Shown here piece after piece: positions 15,301 to 24,339 of a DNA stretch of 64,000 nucleotides (positions are counted from its first letter, which is position 1; every line of letters begins with the position of its first letter). Both the position numbers and the translations under genes were made by a program. The notes under the pieces are model-generated. The model searched no databases. It had not been told where the DNA came from and worked only from the letters and a program-made list of their open reading frames with translations. Source of the DNA: Sulfitobacter sp. CW3. Lineage in GTDB: Bacteria > Pseudomonadota > Alphaproteobacteria > Rhodobacterales > Rhodobacteraceae. Location of the stretch: the NCBI RefSeq assembly GCF_019392245.1, contig NZ_JAHXRL010000003.1, positions 496,001-560,000 on the forward strand, written 5' to 3'.

Positions 15301-15924
15301 ATGAAGATCACATGTTTGCACACGGACCAAAGCCATGTTGAAGGGTTCACCCGCCTGTTCGCCAATGAAGGCTGGGAGGGCGCGTTGGAGCATATCGTCC
15401 GGCCCGACCTGTTAGCGCGTGCCCAATCAGACGGAACCGAGGCTGTGGCAGCAGATGTGGCTGCGCTGCTTGATCCGTTCGCGCAGGCCGACACGGTGCT
15501 GTTTACCTGTTCGACGCTGGGGGCGATGGTCGAGCGTTTGGGCGGCGATAACGTCTTGCGCATCGACCGGCCCGCGATGGAGGCGGCCGCATCTTACCGG
15601 GCGGTGATGTTGGCGATTTGTCTGGAAAGCACGCGTGGCCCGAGTGTCGCGCTGTTCGAGGACTGCAGCAAAGGGCGCGCGCCCGATGTCGTGTTCTGCG
15701 AAGATGCGTGGCCGCATTTCGAGGCAGGGGACAGCCCCGGTTTCTACCGTACTATTGCGCAATCGGTTGGGGCGGCAATGATCGACGCACCTGACACCGA
15801 TTGTATCGTTTTGGCGCAGGCATCCATGCAGGGGGCGGCCCCCTATCTGATGGATATCGGCGTGCCTGTGCTGGCAACGCCGCCATTGGCCGTGCGGCGG
15901 GCAATCAAGATCGCCCGCCGATAG
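15301..15924 (+). CDS. Asp/Glu racemase-like protein
   Basis: A 207-residue protein of the aspartate/glutamate/hydantoin racemase superfamily. VLFTCSTLGAMVERLG carries the first catalytic-type cysteine. In the second half (DTDCIVLAQASMQGAAPYL) the expected cysteine is displaced, so true racemase activity is uncertain. The start ATG 15301 follows GAGGCAG. It is divergent from the rhomboid gene, and its stop is only 4 bases from the putA stop. No function beyond the family can be claimed. Confidence 0.7.
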   Translation: MKITCLHTDQSHVEGFTRLFANEGWEGALEHIVRPDLLARAQSDGTEAVAADVAALLDPFAQADTVLFTCSTLGAMVERLGGDNVLRIDRPAMEAAASYRAVMLAICLESTRGPSVALFEDCSKGRAPDVVFCEDAWPHFEAGDSPGFYRTIAQSVGAAMIDAPDTDCIVLAQASMQGAAPYLMDIGVPVLATPPLAVRRAIKIARR

Positions 15925-15928
15925 CCCA

Positions 15929-18900
15929 TTACCCGGCAGCGCCCAGCAATTTCGCGTTCCCGCCCGAGGCGGTGGTATCCACACATAGATGCCGTTCGGC
16001 CCGGACATGGGCGGTATCAGGCAAGCCGCGGATCAGCGGCACAATCGGGCCCGTGCGTTTGGCAAGCGCCTGTTCAATGGCGCGGGCGGTTTCTTCGTCG
16101 CCCCACCACAGGATGCCGCCATAGCTGGGACCATCCGCAAGCGATGCAACGTCAATCTGGCCTGTCAACTCGAGCGTGTCGCCGCCAAGTGCCGAGACCG
16201 CGCGGGCCTGTTCGGTGGCGGTGGCTTTGCCCGGCCCCATGCACAACAAGGCAGGGCGCGGCATAGAGCTGAGACGGTTTGTCTCGCCCGTTGGGCCGGG
16301 CAGGGTGATCGTGTCAAATACAGCGCCGATGTGATCGGGCAGCGTGGGCAGGGCTTTTTGCGTGCCCTCCCATTTTTCATCGACCGATTTCATATCCGGC
16401 ACGTCGAAACGAAGCAGATAGTTCGGACCGCCCGCTTTGGGACCAGTGCCAGAAAGGCCTTCTCCGCCAAAGGGTTGCGAGCCGACGATGGCACCGATCT
16501 GGTTGCGGTTCACATAGATGTTGCCCGCCTCGATCCGCTCAGAGACATGTTGCACGCGGTCATCAATGCGGGTTTGCAGACCAAAGGTCAGGCCATAACC
16601 CGTGGCGTTGATATCATCGATCACCTTGTTCAACTGCGTGGATTTAAACGTCGCGATGTGCAGCACGGGGCCGAAAATCTCGCGCTTCAGGTCCGAGATG
16701 CTGTCGATACGGATCATTGTGGGCGGAATGAACGTGCCTTCGGTCGGGGCGGTCATTTCGGCGATCACGCGGCCTTCGGCGCGGGCCTTGTCGATGTGAT
16801 CGGCGATGCCTTTGCGGGCTGTCTCGTCGATGACGGGGCCGATATCGGTGGAAATATCCCACGGGTTGCCCATGACCATGACCTCGATCGCGCCTTCGAT
16901 CATCTCGATCAGCTCTTTCGCGATGTCCTCTTGAACATAGAGGCAGCGCAAGGCGGAACAACGTTGACCTGCCGACTGGAACGCGCTTTCCACGATGGCT
17001 TGAACCGCTTGTTCGGGCAGGGCGGTGCTGTCGACGATCATGGCGTTCAGCCCGCCGGTTTCGGCGATCAGCGGCGTGCCGGGGGCACAGTGATCGGCCA
17101 TGGACTGGCGTATTTTCAGCGCCGTCGCGGTCGAGCCGGTAAAGGCCACGCCCCCAACGCGCGGATCAGAGGTAAGCGCTGCGCCCACATCACCGCCACC
17201 GGGCAGCAATTGCAGCACCTCGCGCGGAACGCCCGCCTCGTGTAGCAAGGACACCGCCAGAAACGCGATCAGCGGGGTTTGTTCCGCTGGTTTTGCAAGC
17301 ACAGCATTACCCGCGGCCAAGGCGGCGCTGACCTGTCCACAGAAAATCGCCAGCGGGAAATTCCACGGCGAGATACAGGTGAAAATGCCGGCCGGAGGGA
17401 CATTCGTCGCTTGCGAGGCGTAATAGCGCAAGAAATCAACGGCTTCGCGCAGTTCACCGACACAGTCGGGCAGGCTTTTGCCAGCTTCGCGGGTCAGCAG
17501 CGCAAAGATTTCGCCGAAATGCGCCTCAAGCATGTCGGCGGCTTTCAACAGCACCTCTTGGCGCGTCTCAAGCGGGGCGTCCCAGGTTTGCGCCTTGTCA
17601 AACGCGTTTTTCACATCCGCTTCGGACGCATTGCACACGGTACCGGGGCTGCGGCCTGCGGCTGCGGGGTTCTGCAAACGCACCGCTTTTTGCGGCTTGG
17701 CCTCGGCTGCGATCAGTGGCGTGGCGGCCCAACGGTGGGCTTTCCACGGGGCACGCGCGGATTCGATCATATCCAGCGTGGGTGTGTGCATCAGATCGAA
17801 GCCCAGCGAGTTGACGCGCGCCGGTTGGAACAGCTCGGGTCCGGTCGGGATTTGCAGCACAGCGTCAGAAAGGCTGTCAAACGGGTCGGCGGCGACTTGT
17901 TCTGGCGATACGTTTTCGTCGACGATCTGGTTCACAAAGCTGGAGTTCGCCCCGTTTTCCAACAAACGGCGCACGAGATAGGCCAGCAGATCCTTGTGCG
18001 CCCCCACAGGGGCATAAACCCGGCAATGGGTACCGTGTTTTTCCATGACAATGTTGTGCAGGGTTTCGCCCATGCCATGCAGACGTTGGAATTCGAATTT
18101 TTCCTTGTCCTCGGCCATGTGCAAGACGGCGGCAACGGTGTGCGCATTGTGGGTGGCGAACTGCGGATAAATCCGGTCGGTCATGTTCAGCAGTTTACGG
18201 GCATTCGAGATATAGGACACGTCTGTCGCGGCTTTTTGGGTGAAGACGGGGAAACCATCGACGCCTTTGACCTGTGCGCGCTTGATCTCGGTATCCCAAT
18301 AGGCACCTTTGACCAGACGGACCATGATCTTGCGGTCGTGGCGGATTGCCATATCATAAAGCGCGTCAATCACGACACCGGCACGCGGGCCATAGGCCTG
18401 CACCACGATGCCAAAACCAGCCCATCCCGACAACGCCGGTTCGGACAATACTTTCTCGATTACATCCAGCGAAAGCCCCAGACGGTCGGCCTCCTCTGCG
18501 TCGACATTCAGCCCCATGCCCGCGGATTTGGCCAGCAGGGCCAGCGCACGCAGACGCGGTACCAGATCGCGCATGACGGATGCTTCCTGCGCGACCTCAT
18601 AGCGGGGGTGCAGCGCGGATAGCTTGACGGAAATGCCGGGGTTTTTGCGGCTGTCCTTGTTGGTGCACGCAATCGCAATGGCCGAAATCGCACGGCTATA
18701 GCTTAGGTGATAGCGTTTGGCGTCGGCCTCGGTGCGGGCGGCTTCGCCCAGCATGTCATAGGAATAGGTGTAACCCTTTTTCTCCATGCCTTTGGCGCGC
18801 TCCATCGCGGCATTGATGTTTTCACCCAGAACAAACTGGCGGCCCATTTCTTTCATCGCGCGGCTGACGGCAGTGCGGATAACGGGTTCGCCCAGACGTT

Positions 18901-19348
18901 TGATGGCGGCGCGAATATGCCGGACGGGGCCGGGTTGTTCATCGTCCAGAACGCGGCCTGTCAGCATCAGCGCCCACGTCGACGCGTTCACCAGGGGAGA
19001 GGTCGAATGCCCCATGTGGCGGCCCCAGTCGGAGGGGGCGATTTTATCCTCGATCAGCGCATCGATGGTGTCGGCATCGGGCACGCGCAACAGCGCTTCG
19101 GCCAGACACATCAGGGCAACGCCTTCGTCCGTGGACAGGCCATATTCGGCAAGGAATACTTCCATCAGGCCGGGGGCGGTGTGGTTGCGAATTGCGCGCA
19201 CAATGTCGGCAGCGTCTTTGGTGATCTCTACCCGATCCTCAGGTGATAGCTGGGTGTTGCGGATCAGTTCACGCAGAACATGTTCCTGATCGGCGTAGGT
19301 GCCTGCATCGATCTGATGACGCAAAATCGGGGAAGAATCACGTGCCAT
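15929..19348 (-). CDS. putA: Bifunctional proline dehydrogenase / glutamate semialdehyde dehydrogenase
   Basis: A 1139-residue PutA that oxidises proline to glutamate in two steps. The N-terminal half holds the FAD proline dehydrogenase barrel (VRLVKGAYWDTEIKRAQ, FATHNAHTV). The aldehyde dehydrogenase domain follows from about residue 550, with ISPWNFPLAIF, the catalytic Glu in IAETGGLNAM and the catalytic Cys in QSAGQRCSALRC. There is no N-terminal ribbon-helix-helix domain, so unlike E. coli PutA it cannot repress its own gene; the divergent PutR takes that role. The start ATG 19348 has TAGGAGCC-type spacing upstream. The C-terminal about 110 residues are a lineage extension. Confidence 0.96.
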   Translation of the reverse strand: MARDSSPILRHQIDAGTYADQEHVLRELIRNTQLSPEDRVEITKDAADIVRAIRNHTAPGLMEVFLAEYGLSTDEGVALMCLAEALLRVPDADTIDALIEDKIAPSDWGRHMGHSTSPLVNASTWALMLTGRVLDDEQPGPVRHIRAAIKRLGEPVIRTAVSRAMKEMGRQFVLGENINAAMERAKGMEKKGYTYSYDMLGEAARTEADAKRYHLSYSRAISAIAIACTNKDSRKNPGISVKLSALHPRYEVAQEASVMRDLVPRLRALALLAKSAGMGLNVDAEEADRLGLSLDVIEKVLSEPALSGWAGFGIVVQAYGPRAGVVIDALYDMAIRHDRKIMVRLVKGAYWDTEIKRAQVKGVDGFPVFTQKAATDVSYISNARKLLNMTDRIYPQFATHNAHTVAAVLHMAEDKEKFEFQRLHGMGETLHNIVMEKHGTHCRVYAPVGAHKDLLAYLVRRLLENGANSSFVNQIVDENVSPEQVAADPFDSLSDAVLQIPTGPELFQPARVNSLGFDLMHTPTLDMIESARAPWKAHRWAATPLIAAEAKPQKAVRLQNPAAAGRSPGTVCNASEADVKNAFDKAQTWDAPLETRQEVLLKAADMLEAHFGEIFALLTREAGKSLPDCVGELREAVDFLRYYASQATNVPPAGIFTCISPWNFPLAIFCGQVSAALAAGNAVLAKPAEQTPLIAFLAVSLLHEAGVPREVLQLLPGGGDVGAALTSDPRVGGVAFTGSTATALKIRQSMADHCAPGTPLIAETGGLNAMIVDSTALPEQAVQAIVESAFQSAGQRCSALRCLYVQEDIAKELIEMIEGAIEVMVMGNPWDISTDIGPVIDETARKGIADHIDKARAEGRVIAEMTAPTEGTFIPPTMIRIDSISDLKREIFGPVLHIATFKSTQLNKVIDDINATGYGLTFGLQTRIDDRVQHVSERIEAGNIYVNRNQIGAIVGSQPFGGEGLSGTGPKAGGPNYLLRFDVPDMKSVDEKWEGTQKALPTLPDHIGAVFDTITLPGPTGETNRLSSMPRPALLCMGPGKATATEQARAVSALGGDTLELTGQIDVASLADGPSYGGILWWGDEETARAIEQALAKRTGPIVPLIRGLPDTAHVRAERHLCVDTTASGGNAKLLGAAG

Positions 19349-19408
19349 TTTAGGCTCCTATGTTTAATTGGACTAGTCTAGCGCGCAATTTGAAGTAAGA
19401 GTGACTGA

Positions 19409-19430
19409 TTGCCGGCATTTTGATAGGCAA
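19409..19430. promoter_or_regulatory. Candidate PutR operator
   Basis: TTGCC (19409-19413) and GGCAA (19426-19430) form a 5-base inverted repeat with a 12-base spacer in the 98-base putA-putR divergent region. Its size suits a dimeric Lrp-family regulator. It is one weak inverted repeat seen by eye. Confidence 0.3.
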
Positions 19431-19446
19431 ACCGATTTAAAATTGG

Positions 19447-19932
19447 GTGTTGGACGTGACAAATGACGATTTCAAGATGGACCGCTTTGACGCGGCGATT
19501 CTAACGGTGCTGGCCGAAGACGGCCGGATCAGCATCACTGACCTTGCCAAGCGGATCGGGCTGTCGAAATCCCCCACTCAGGCACGTCTACGCCGGCTTG
19601 AGGTTGCAGGCGTTATTCTGGGCTATCGCGCGCTGCTGGATCCGATCCGGCTGGGGCTTGATCACGTCGCATTTGTCGAAGTCCGCCTAAGCGACACGCG
19701 GGAAGTCGCGCTAAAGGCGTTTAACGCCGCCGTCCTTAAGGTGCACGAGATTGAACAGGTTCACATGATCGCGGGCAGCTTTGATTATCTGCTAAAGGTG
19801 CGGACCCGCGATATGGCGGCCTACCGGAATTTTCTGGGCGAAACGATCACCACGCTGCCCTATGTGTCGAACACATCGACCTATGTGGCGATGGAAGCCG
19901 TTAAGGAAATCATGCTCGCAGATGTGACTTGA
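19447..19932 (+). CDS. putR: Lrp/AsnC-family proline regulator
   Basis: A 161-residue Lrp/AsnC regulator. The N-terminal helix-turn-helix (ILTVLAEDGRISITDLAKRI, then SPTQARLRRLEVAGVI) is followed by a RAM ligand-binding domain (VEVRLSDTREVAL, HMIAGSFDYLLKVRTRD). In alphaproteobacteria such as Rhodobacter and Agrobacterium, PutR of this type activates the divergent putA in response to proline, which fits its position 98 bases from putA. The start is not certain: GTG 19447, TTG 19450 and GTG 19456 are all in frame, and the strongly conserved part begins at about residue 10. Confidence 0.9.
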   Translation: MLDVTNDDFKMDRFDAAILTVLAEDGRISITDLAKRIGLSKSPTQARLRRLEVAGVILGYRALLDPIRLGLDHVAFVEVRLSDTREVALKAFNAAVLKVHEIEQVHMIAGSFDYLLKVRTRDMAAYRNFLGETITTLPYVSNTSTYVAMEAVKEIMLADVT

Positions 19933-19963
19933 CTGAAACGACGCTGCTGCGGTTCACTGTGGT

Positions 19964-20515
19964 ATGCGCCTTTCATTCGCCCTTGTTTTGATCTGTGGCC
20001 CTGCTTTTGCTGCCTGTCCCGCCCCGCCTGATATCGCAGGCGAGCTGACGCAGCTTTTTGAAAAATCCCGATCCGCCAGTAATTTTCAACAAGGGCAATC
20101 CCTGTCAAACAAGATGTGGGAGGTTTGGCTGCGCGCCCCTGATGATGCCGCCCAAGAAGTGTTGAACCGCGGGCTGCGCAAGCGCGATGCTTTCGACTTT
20201 GTTGGTGCGTTGGCTGACTTTGATCGTCTGGTGACCTATTGCCCCGCCTATGCCGAAGGCTACAACCAGCGCGCCTATATCCTTTACCTGCGCGAAGACT
20301 ATGAAAACGCGCTGGTTGATCTGGATATTGCCTTGGAACTACAGCCTTTGCACGTTGCGGCACAGTCGGGCAGGGCGCTGACCCTGATGAAGCTTGGCCG
20401 CATCCCCGAGGCCCGCGCGCAGCTGCTTGTAGCCGTTGAAAATAACCCGTGGCTGTCAGAAGCAGCCCTTTTGGCCAAAGGCGCACCACTTGAACCGGTC
20501 GGAGAAGACATCTGA
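19964..20515 (+). CDS. Periplasmic tetratricopeptide-repeat protein
   Basis: A 183-residue protein with a signal peptide (MRLSFALVLICGPAFAAC, cleavage expected after AFA). Three TPR-like helix pairs follow at about residues 63-165; clear units contain ALADFDRLVTYCPAYAEGYN, ALVDLDIALELQPLHVAA and ARAQLLVAVENNPWL. TPR folds mediate protein-protein contacts; no partner can be named. It starts 31 bases after putR in the same direction and may share its transcript. The tRNA-Leu gene follows 41 bases downstream. Confidence 0.8.
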   Translation: MRLSFALVLICGPAFAACPAPPDIAGELTQLFEKSRSASNFQQGQSLSNKMWEVWLRAPDDAAQEVLNRGLRKRDAFDFVGALADFDRLVTYCPAYAEGYNQRAYILYLREDYENALVDLDIALELQPLHVAAQSGRALTLMKLGRIPEARAQLLVAVENNPWLSEAALLAKGAPLEPVGEDI

Positions 20516-20556
20516 CCATTTACACCGCCAAGAACCAAGCTATTGTGCGCGGCGTT

Positions 20557-20643
20557 GCGGGCGTGATGGAATGGTAGACATACCAGACTTAAAATCTGTT
20601 GGGCCTTGTGCCCGTGTGGGTTCGAGTCCCACCGCCCGCACCA
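20557..20643 (+). tRNA. tRNA-Leu (anticodon TAA)
   Basis: The acceptor arms GCGGGCG (20557-20563) and CGCCCGC (20633-20639) pair fully. The anticodon loop CTTAAAA gives anticodon TAA, the long variable arm (GGGCCTTGTGCCC region) is that of a class II leucine tRNA, and GGTTCGAGTCCC is the T arm. The discriminator A and CCA (20641-20643) are encoded. It reads UUA, expected to be a rare codon in this GC-rich genome. Confidence 0.96.
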
Positions 20644-20766
20644 CTGTTCCTTGGCCGACCGCCTTCGGCTACTTGAGGCCGGTTTGCTTCTTGGGTTTCT
20701 CATCCTCTATTCCCTTCCCAGAATTAACGACCCGCTTGTGCAAAAGCCTATTGCGGTCTTGGAAAA

Positions 20767-20784
20767 GCCGAACTAGCGTTCGGC
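20767..20784. other. Perfect hairpin between tRNA-Leu and the TPP riboswitch
   Basis: GCCGAAC-TAGC-GTTCGGC is a 7-base stem with a four-base loop, extendable by A/T pairs (AA...TT). It is 120 bases after the tRNA and 48 before the riboswitch. There is no T-run. It could end the tRNA transcript; otherwise I see nothing in 20644-20831. Confidence 0.4.
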
Positions 20785-20831
20785 CTTGAGTGTAGTCGGC
20801 GCGTTCTAAGGTCGACAGCTACCAGAAATAT

Positions 20832-20918
20832 TATCCGTCGGGGGGCCCTTTGGGCTGAGAGGTGCACGCACCGACCCGTCGAACCTGATCCGGGTCATAC
20901 CGGCGTAGGGAACGGGTA
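20832..20918 (+). ncRNA. TPP (THI-box) riboswitch
   Basis: The conserved TPP aptamer core is present: CTGAGAGGTG (the pyrimidine-sensing helix), then ACCCGTCGAACCTGATCCGG and GTCATACCGGCGTAGGGAA. P1 forms from ATCCGT (20833-20838) and ACGGGT (20912-20917), with one G-T pair. It binds thiamine pyrophosphate and is expected to switch off the thiamine operon that starts at 20987. Confidence 0.96.
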
Positions 20919-20920
20919 TT

Positions 20921-20950
20921 CTGCGAATGACATCGCAGGCTCTTTCTTGC
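20921..20950 (+). promoter_or_regulatory. Putative expression-platform hairpin of the TPP riboswitch
   Basis: CTGCGA-ATGACA-TCGCAG (20921-20938) forms a hairpin directly after the aptamer and is followed by GCTCTTTCTT, a weak T-rich tract. This may be a TPP-dependent terminator. Sequestration of the GGAG at 20972 is the alternative mechanism. Confidence 0.5.
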
Positions 20951-20986
20951 GTCCGTACGTCCCGCCCAAACGGAGACATGTGCGCA

Positions 20987-21793
20987 ATGATAGCCCCAAC
21001 CCCCATCGCCCTGACGATTGCTGGCTCGGACAGTGGCGGCGGTGCTGGCGTTCAGGCCGATATCAAGGCGATGTCGGCGAACGGTTGTTATGCTGCCAGC
21101 GTGATCACCGCCATCACCGCGCAGAACACGACGGCTGTCACCGCAATTCACGAGGTACCCGCCGATTTGGTGGCAGCCCAGATCGAGGCGGTTCTGTCAG
21201 ACATTGATGTGCGTGCGATCAAGCTGGGTATGCTGTTTTCGCAACCCATCATCGATGCGGTTGCAAACGGCATTCGGGGGTTTAGTGGGCCTATTATTGT
21301 CGATCCGGTGATGGTCGCCAAATCGGGGGATACGCTGCTGCAGCGGTCCGCCATAGACGCCATGATCGACAAGATATTACCGCTCGCGACGCTCATAACC
21401 CCCAACCTGCCCGAGGCGGCGCAGTTGCTGAACGAAGCACCGGCCCGCACGCCAGATGACATGGTCGCGCAGGGCATGCGGTTGCTCGGCATGGGGCCGG
21501 GCGCGGTTTTGATGAAGGGCGGCCATGCCGAGGGCAGCACCTGCACAGATGTGTTGGTCGACGCGACGGGGGTTCTTGCGACGCTGACCTCGGATCGGGT
21601 GGCGACGCGTAATACCCATGGCACAGGATGCACCTATTCTGCGGCGATTGCGGCAAACCTGTCCAAGGGGTTGGAACTGGACGTCGCCGTGGGGGCCGCG
21701 CATCGCTATCTCCAGGGCGCTATCTTAGCGGCGGATGAGCTGCACGTTGGCAAAGGTCACGGCCCCGTGCACCATTTTTACGGTCAGTGGTAA
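20987..21793 (+). CDS. thiD: Hydroxymethylpyrimidine (phosphate) kinase
   Basis: A ribokinase-fold enzyme that phosphorylates HMP and HMP-P to the pyrophosphate used for thiamine synthesis. The N-terminal ALTIAGSDSGGGAGVQADIK is diagnostic; NTHGTGCTYSAAIAANL is the anion-hole/catalytic loop with the general-base aspartate replaced by the usual Cys of ThiD. I start at ATG 20987 (MIAPTPIALTIAGSD, 268 residues) because GGAG lies 11 bases upstream; ATGs at 20978 and 20927 are also in frame. It is the first gene of the operon and overlaps thiO at the stop. Confidence 0.95.
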   Translation: MIAPTPIALTIAGSDSGGGAGVQADIKAMSANGCYAASVITAITAQNTTAVTAIHEVPADLVAAQIEAVLSDIDVRAIKLGMLFSQPIIDAVANGIRGFSGPIIVDPVMVAKSGDTLLQRSAIDAMIDKILPLATLITPNLPEAAQLLNEAPARTPDDMVAQGMRLLGMGPGAVLMKGGHAEGSTCTDVLVDATGVLATLTSDRVATRNTHGTGCTYSAAIAANLSKGLELDVAVGAAHRYLQGAILAADELHVGKGHGPVHHFYGQW

Positions 21794-22788
21794 TGGACCG
21801 GATCACCATCATAGGGGCGGGCGTTGCCGGGCTGTGTGTGGCGCGTGCGTTGTTGGATCGCGGGGCCGATGTCTGCGTGGTGGACCGTAACGCGGCGCTT
21901 GGTCCGCAGGCCTGTTCATGGTGGGCGGGCGGTATGCTGGCCCCCTATTGCGAGGGCGAAAGTGCGGAAGAACCCGTTGTGCGTTTGGGCCAAGAGGCTG
22001 CGGATTGGTGGGCAGCAAAAACAAGCGCCGTGCACCGCTGTGGCACGCTGGTTGTGTCACCAGCCCGGGACCGGGCAGATCTGAACCGCTTTGCCCGCCG
22101 GACCCAAGCATTTCGCGAAGTCGACGCTGACGAGATATCGCAGCTTGAGCCTGATTTGGCCGGTCGCTTTACCAAAGGTCTGTTCTTTGAAAGCGAAGCG
22201 CATCTGGCACCGCGCGAGGCGTTGGCGCAATTGCGCGCGGGGTTGGTTTCGGATGGTGTGGTGTTTGAGGTGGCGGATGCCGATCCGGACGATTTTGCGC
22301 AGCGCGGGCTGACCATAGATTGTCGCGGGTTTCAGGCCCGAAGCCATGACGCAAGCCTGCGCGGTGTGAAGGGTGAGATGCTGATCCTGTCTTGCCCTGA
22401 CATTACCCTTAGCCGCCCCATACGCATGCTGCATCCGCGTGTTCCGCTGTACATCGTGCCGCGCGGGGATGGTGTGTTTATGGTCGGTGCGACGATGATC
22501 GAAGGCGGCAATGGCCAACGTGTCACCGCCCGATCCCTGCTTGAAATGCTAAGCGCCGCCTATGCCCTGAACCCCGCGTTCGGAGAGGCCGAAGTGATCG
22601 AGATCGGCGTCGACAGCCGCCCGGCGTTTCCCGACAATTTACCCCGCATCAGCCGCCGGGGAAATCTGATCAGCGCGAACGGGCTGTACCGGCATGGGTT
22701 TCTGCTGGCCCCCGCGATGGCGCGGATGGTGGCAGAGCTGATTTGTGACAATAAAATACCGGAGATACTGCATGAAACTGCTACTTAA
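21793..22788 (+). CDS. thiO: Glycine oxidase ThiO
   Basis: An FAD-dependent amine oxidase of 331 residues that converts glycine to the dehydroglycine needed for thiazole assembly by ThiG in aerobic bacteria. It starts with the dinucleotide-binding motif ITIIGAGVAGLCVARALLDRG, and GLYRHGFLLAPAMARMVAEL is the C-terminal FAD-contact segment of the DAO family. The ATG at 21793 shares a base with the thiD stop (TAATG). Its end overlaps thiS by 17 bases. Use of ThiO rather than ThiH points to oxygen-dependent thiazole synthesis. Confidence 0.93.
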   Translation: MDRITIIGAGVAGLCVARALLDRGADVCVVDRNAALGPQACSWWAGGMLAPYCEGESAEEPVVRLGQEAADWWAAKTSAVHRCGTLVVSPARDRADLNRFARRTQAFREVDADEISQLEPDLAGRFTKGLFFESEAHLAPREALAQLRAGLVSDGVVFEVADADPDDFAQRGLTIDCRGFQARSHDASLRGVKGEMLILSCPDITLSRPIRMLHPRVPLYIVPRGDGVFMVGATMIEGGNGQRVTARSLLEMLSAAYALNPAFGEAEVIEIGVDSRPAFPDNLPRISRRGNLISANGLYRHGFLLAPAMARMVAELICDNKIPEILHETAT

Positions 22789-22969
22789 TGGTGAGGTGAT
22801 CGAGGCGGAGGCCGCGACCTTGGCTGATCTGCTGGAACAGGTGGGCTTTGGCGGGGCCAAGGTTGCGACAGCCGTGAACGGCAATTTTGTCGCTGCGGCT
22901 GCGCGCGCGGGGCATGTGCTGGCCCAAGATGACCGCATCGAAGTCCTTGCGCCGATGCAGGGGGGCTAG
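22772..22969 (+). CDS. thiS: Sulfur carrier protein ThiS
   Basis: A 65-residue ubiquitin-like protein starting MKLLLNGEVIEAEA and ending in the obligatory Gly-Gly (LAPMQGG), whose C-terminus is adenylated by ThiF and carries sulfur as thiocarboxylate. The ATG at 22772 has CCGGAG upstream and lies inside the end of thiO, so translation is coupled. thiG follows after 3 bases. Confidence 0.95.
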   Translation: MKLLLNGEVIEAEAATLADLLEQVGFGGAKVATAVNGNFVAAAARAGHVLAQDDRIEVLAPMQGG

Positions 22970-22972
22970 GGG

Positions 22973-23746
22973 ATGCGTGATTTTTACGGCACGACGCTGG
23001 CGAACGGCTTGATGCTGGGCACGGCGCAATACCCGTCGCCCGCGATTTTGGCAGATGCGTTCGCACGCAGTGCGGCAAGCGTGGCGACAGTATCGCTGCG
23101 CCGCGAAAGCGGGCGTGATCGCGGGGGGCAGGATTTTTGGACATTGGTGCAGGGCCTTGGCGTTCACATTCTGCCCAACACGGCAGGCTGCCATTCCGTC
23201 AAAGAGGCGGTGACCACCGCCCACATGGCGCGCGAAGTCTTTGACACCAAGTGGATCAAGCTTGAGGTGATCGGCGAGGAAGATACCCTGCAACCTGATG
23301 TATTCGGCTTGGTCGAAGCGGCGCGGATTCTGACCGAAGACGGCTTTCAGGTGTTTCCCTACACGACCGAAGATCTGGTTGTTGCTGACAAATTGTTGCA
23401 GGCCGGGTGCGAGGTGTTGATGCCGTGGGGCGCACCGATTGGATCGGGGTTGGGGCTGAACAATATCTTTGGGCTGCGCGCCATGCGGGCGCATTTCCCC
23501 GATGTGCCGTTGGTGATTGACGCAGGGCTTGGGCTGCCATCGCAGGCCGCACAAGCGATGGAGATGGGGTTTGATGCGGTGTTGCTGAACACCGCCGTGG
23601 CCAAGGCAGGCGACCCTGCGGCGATGGCGATGGCCTTTGCAATGGCGGTCAGCGCCGGGCAGCTTGCCCATGCCGCTGATCCGATGGACCCGCGCGATAT
23701 GGCCACGCCGTCCACGCCGGTGCTCGGAAAGGCGTTCCTAGAATGA
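22973..23746 (+). CDS. thiG: Thiazole synthase
   Basis: A 257-residue (beta/alpha)8 enzyme that condenses deoxyxylulose-5-phosphate, dehydroglycine and ThiS-thiocarboxylate into thiazole phosphate. [10 protein letters not shown] near the start, the Schiff-base lysine region [29 protein letters not shown] (phosphate binding) and [19 protein letters not shown] are all present. The ATG at 22973 lies 3 bases after thiS, and the stop overlaps the thiE start. Confidence 0.97.
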   Translation: MRDFYGTTLANGLMLGTAQYPSPAILADAFARSAASVATVSLRRESGRDRGGQDFWTLVQGLGVHILPNTAGCHSVKEAVTTAHMAREVFDTKWIKLEVIGEEDTLQPDVFGLVEAARILTEDGFQVFPYTTEDLVVADKLLQAGCEVLMPWGAPIGSGLGLNNIFGLRAMRAHFPDVPLVIDAGLGLPSQAAQAMEMGFDAVLLNTAVAKAGDPAAMAMAFAMAVSAGQLAHAADPMDPRDMATPSTPVLGKAFLE

Positions 23747-24339
23747 CACTAGATCGGTTTTACCCCATTTTTGACAGTGCCGATTGGCTGGAACGTCTTG
23801 TGCCGATTGGTATCAAACTGGTGCAATTGCGGATGAAAGACGCCAGCCCAAAGGCGCTGTGCGATCATATCCGCCGCGCAAAAGCGATCTGTGCTGCGCA
23901 TGACTGTACGCTTGTTATCAACGATCACTGGCGCGTCGCGATTGACGCGGGTTGCACGTATATCCATCTGGGTCAGGAAGACCTTGATGATGCCGATATG
24001 GTTGCCATTCAACGTGCGGGCATCCGCCTTGGGGTCAGCACCCATGACAAGGCCGAACTTGCCCGCGCACTGAACCTGCGCCCCGATTATATCGCACTTG
24101 GCCCGATATACCCGACGATCCTGAAGCAGATGAAATGGCATCAGCAAGGTGTGGAAAAGCTGACCACATGGCGCGCCGCGATCGGGGATACGCCGCTGAT
24201 TGCCATCGGTGGCATGAACATCGACCGCGCCACGGGGGCCTTTGCTGCCGGGGCGGATGTTGTGGCGGCGGTGACCGACATCACGTTGAATGACAGCCCC
24301 GAGACCCGTGTGCGTGCATGGCTGGCGGCGACAAGATGA
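23743..24339 (+). CDS. thiE: Thiamine-phosphate synthase
   Basis: A 198-residue TIM-barrel enzyme joining HMP-PP and thiazole phosphate to thiamine phosphate. Landmarks are [33 protein letters not shown] (pyrophosphate and metal site), [10 protein letters not shown] and IAIGGM. It starts at ATG 23743, overlapping the thiG stop by 4 bases, and ends overlapping thiF by 4 bases. Confidence 0.95.
   Translation: MTLDRFYPIFDSADWLERLVPIGIKLVQLRMKDASPKALCDHIRRAKAICAAHDCTLVINDHWRVAIDAGCTYIHLGQEDLDDADMVAIQRAGIRLGVSTHDKAELARALNLRPDYIALGPIYPTILKQMKWHQQGVEKLTTWRAAIGDTPLIAIGGMNIDRATGAFAAGADVVAAVTDITLNDSPETRVRAWLAATR

Noticed and set aside
20436..20789. 117-codon frame across the tRNA-Leu gene
   Set aside because: It is occupied by tRNA and noncoding sequence, has no domain, and includes the TPR gene end in another frame.
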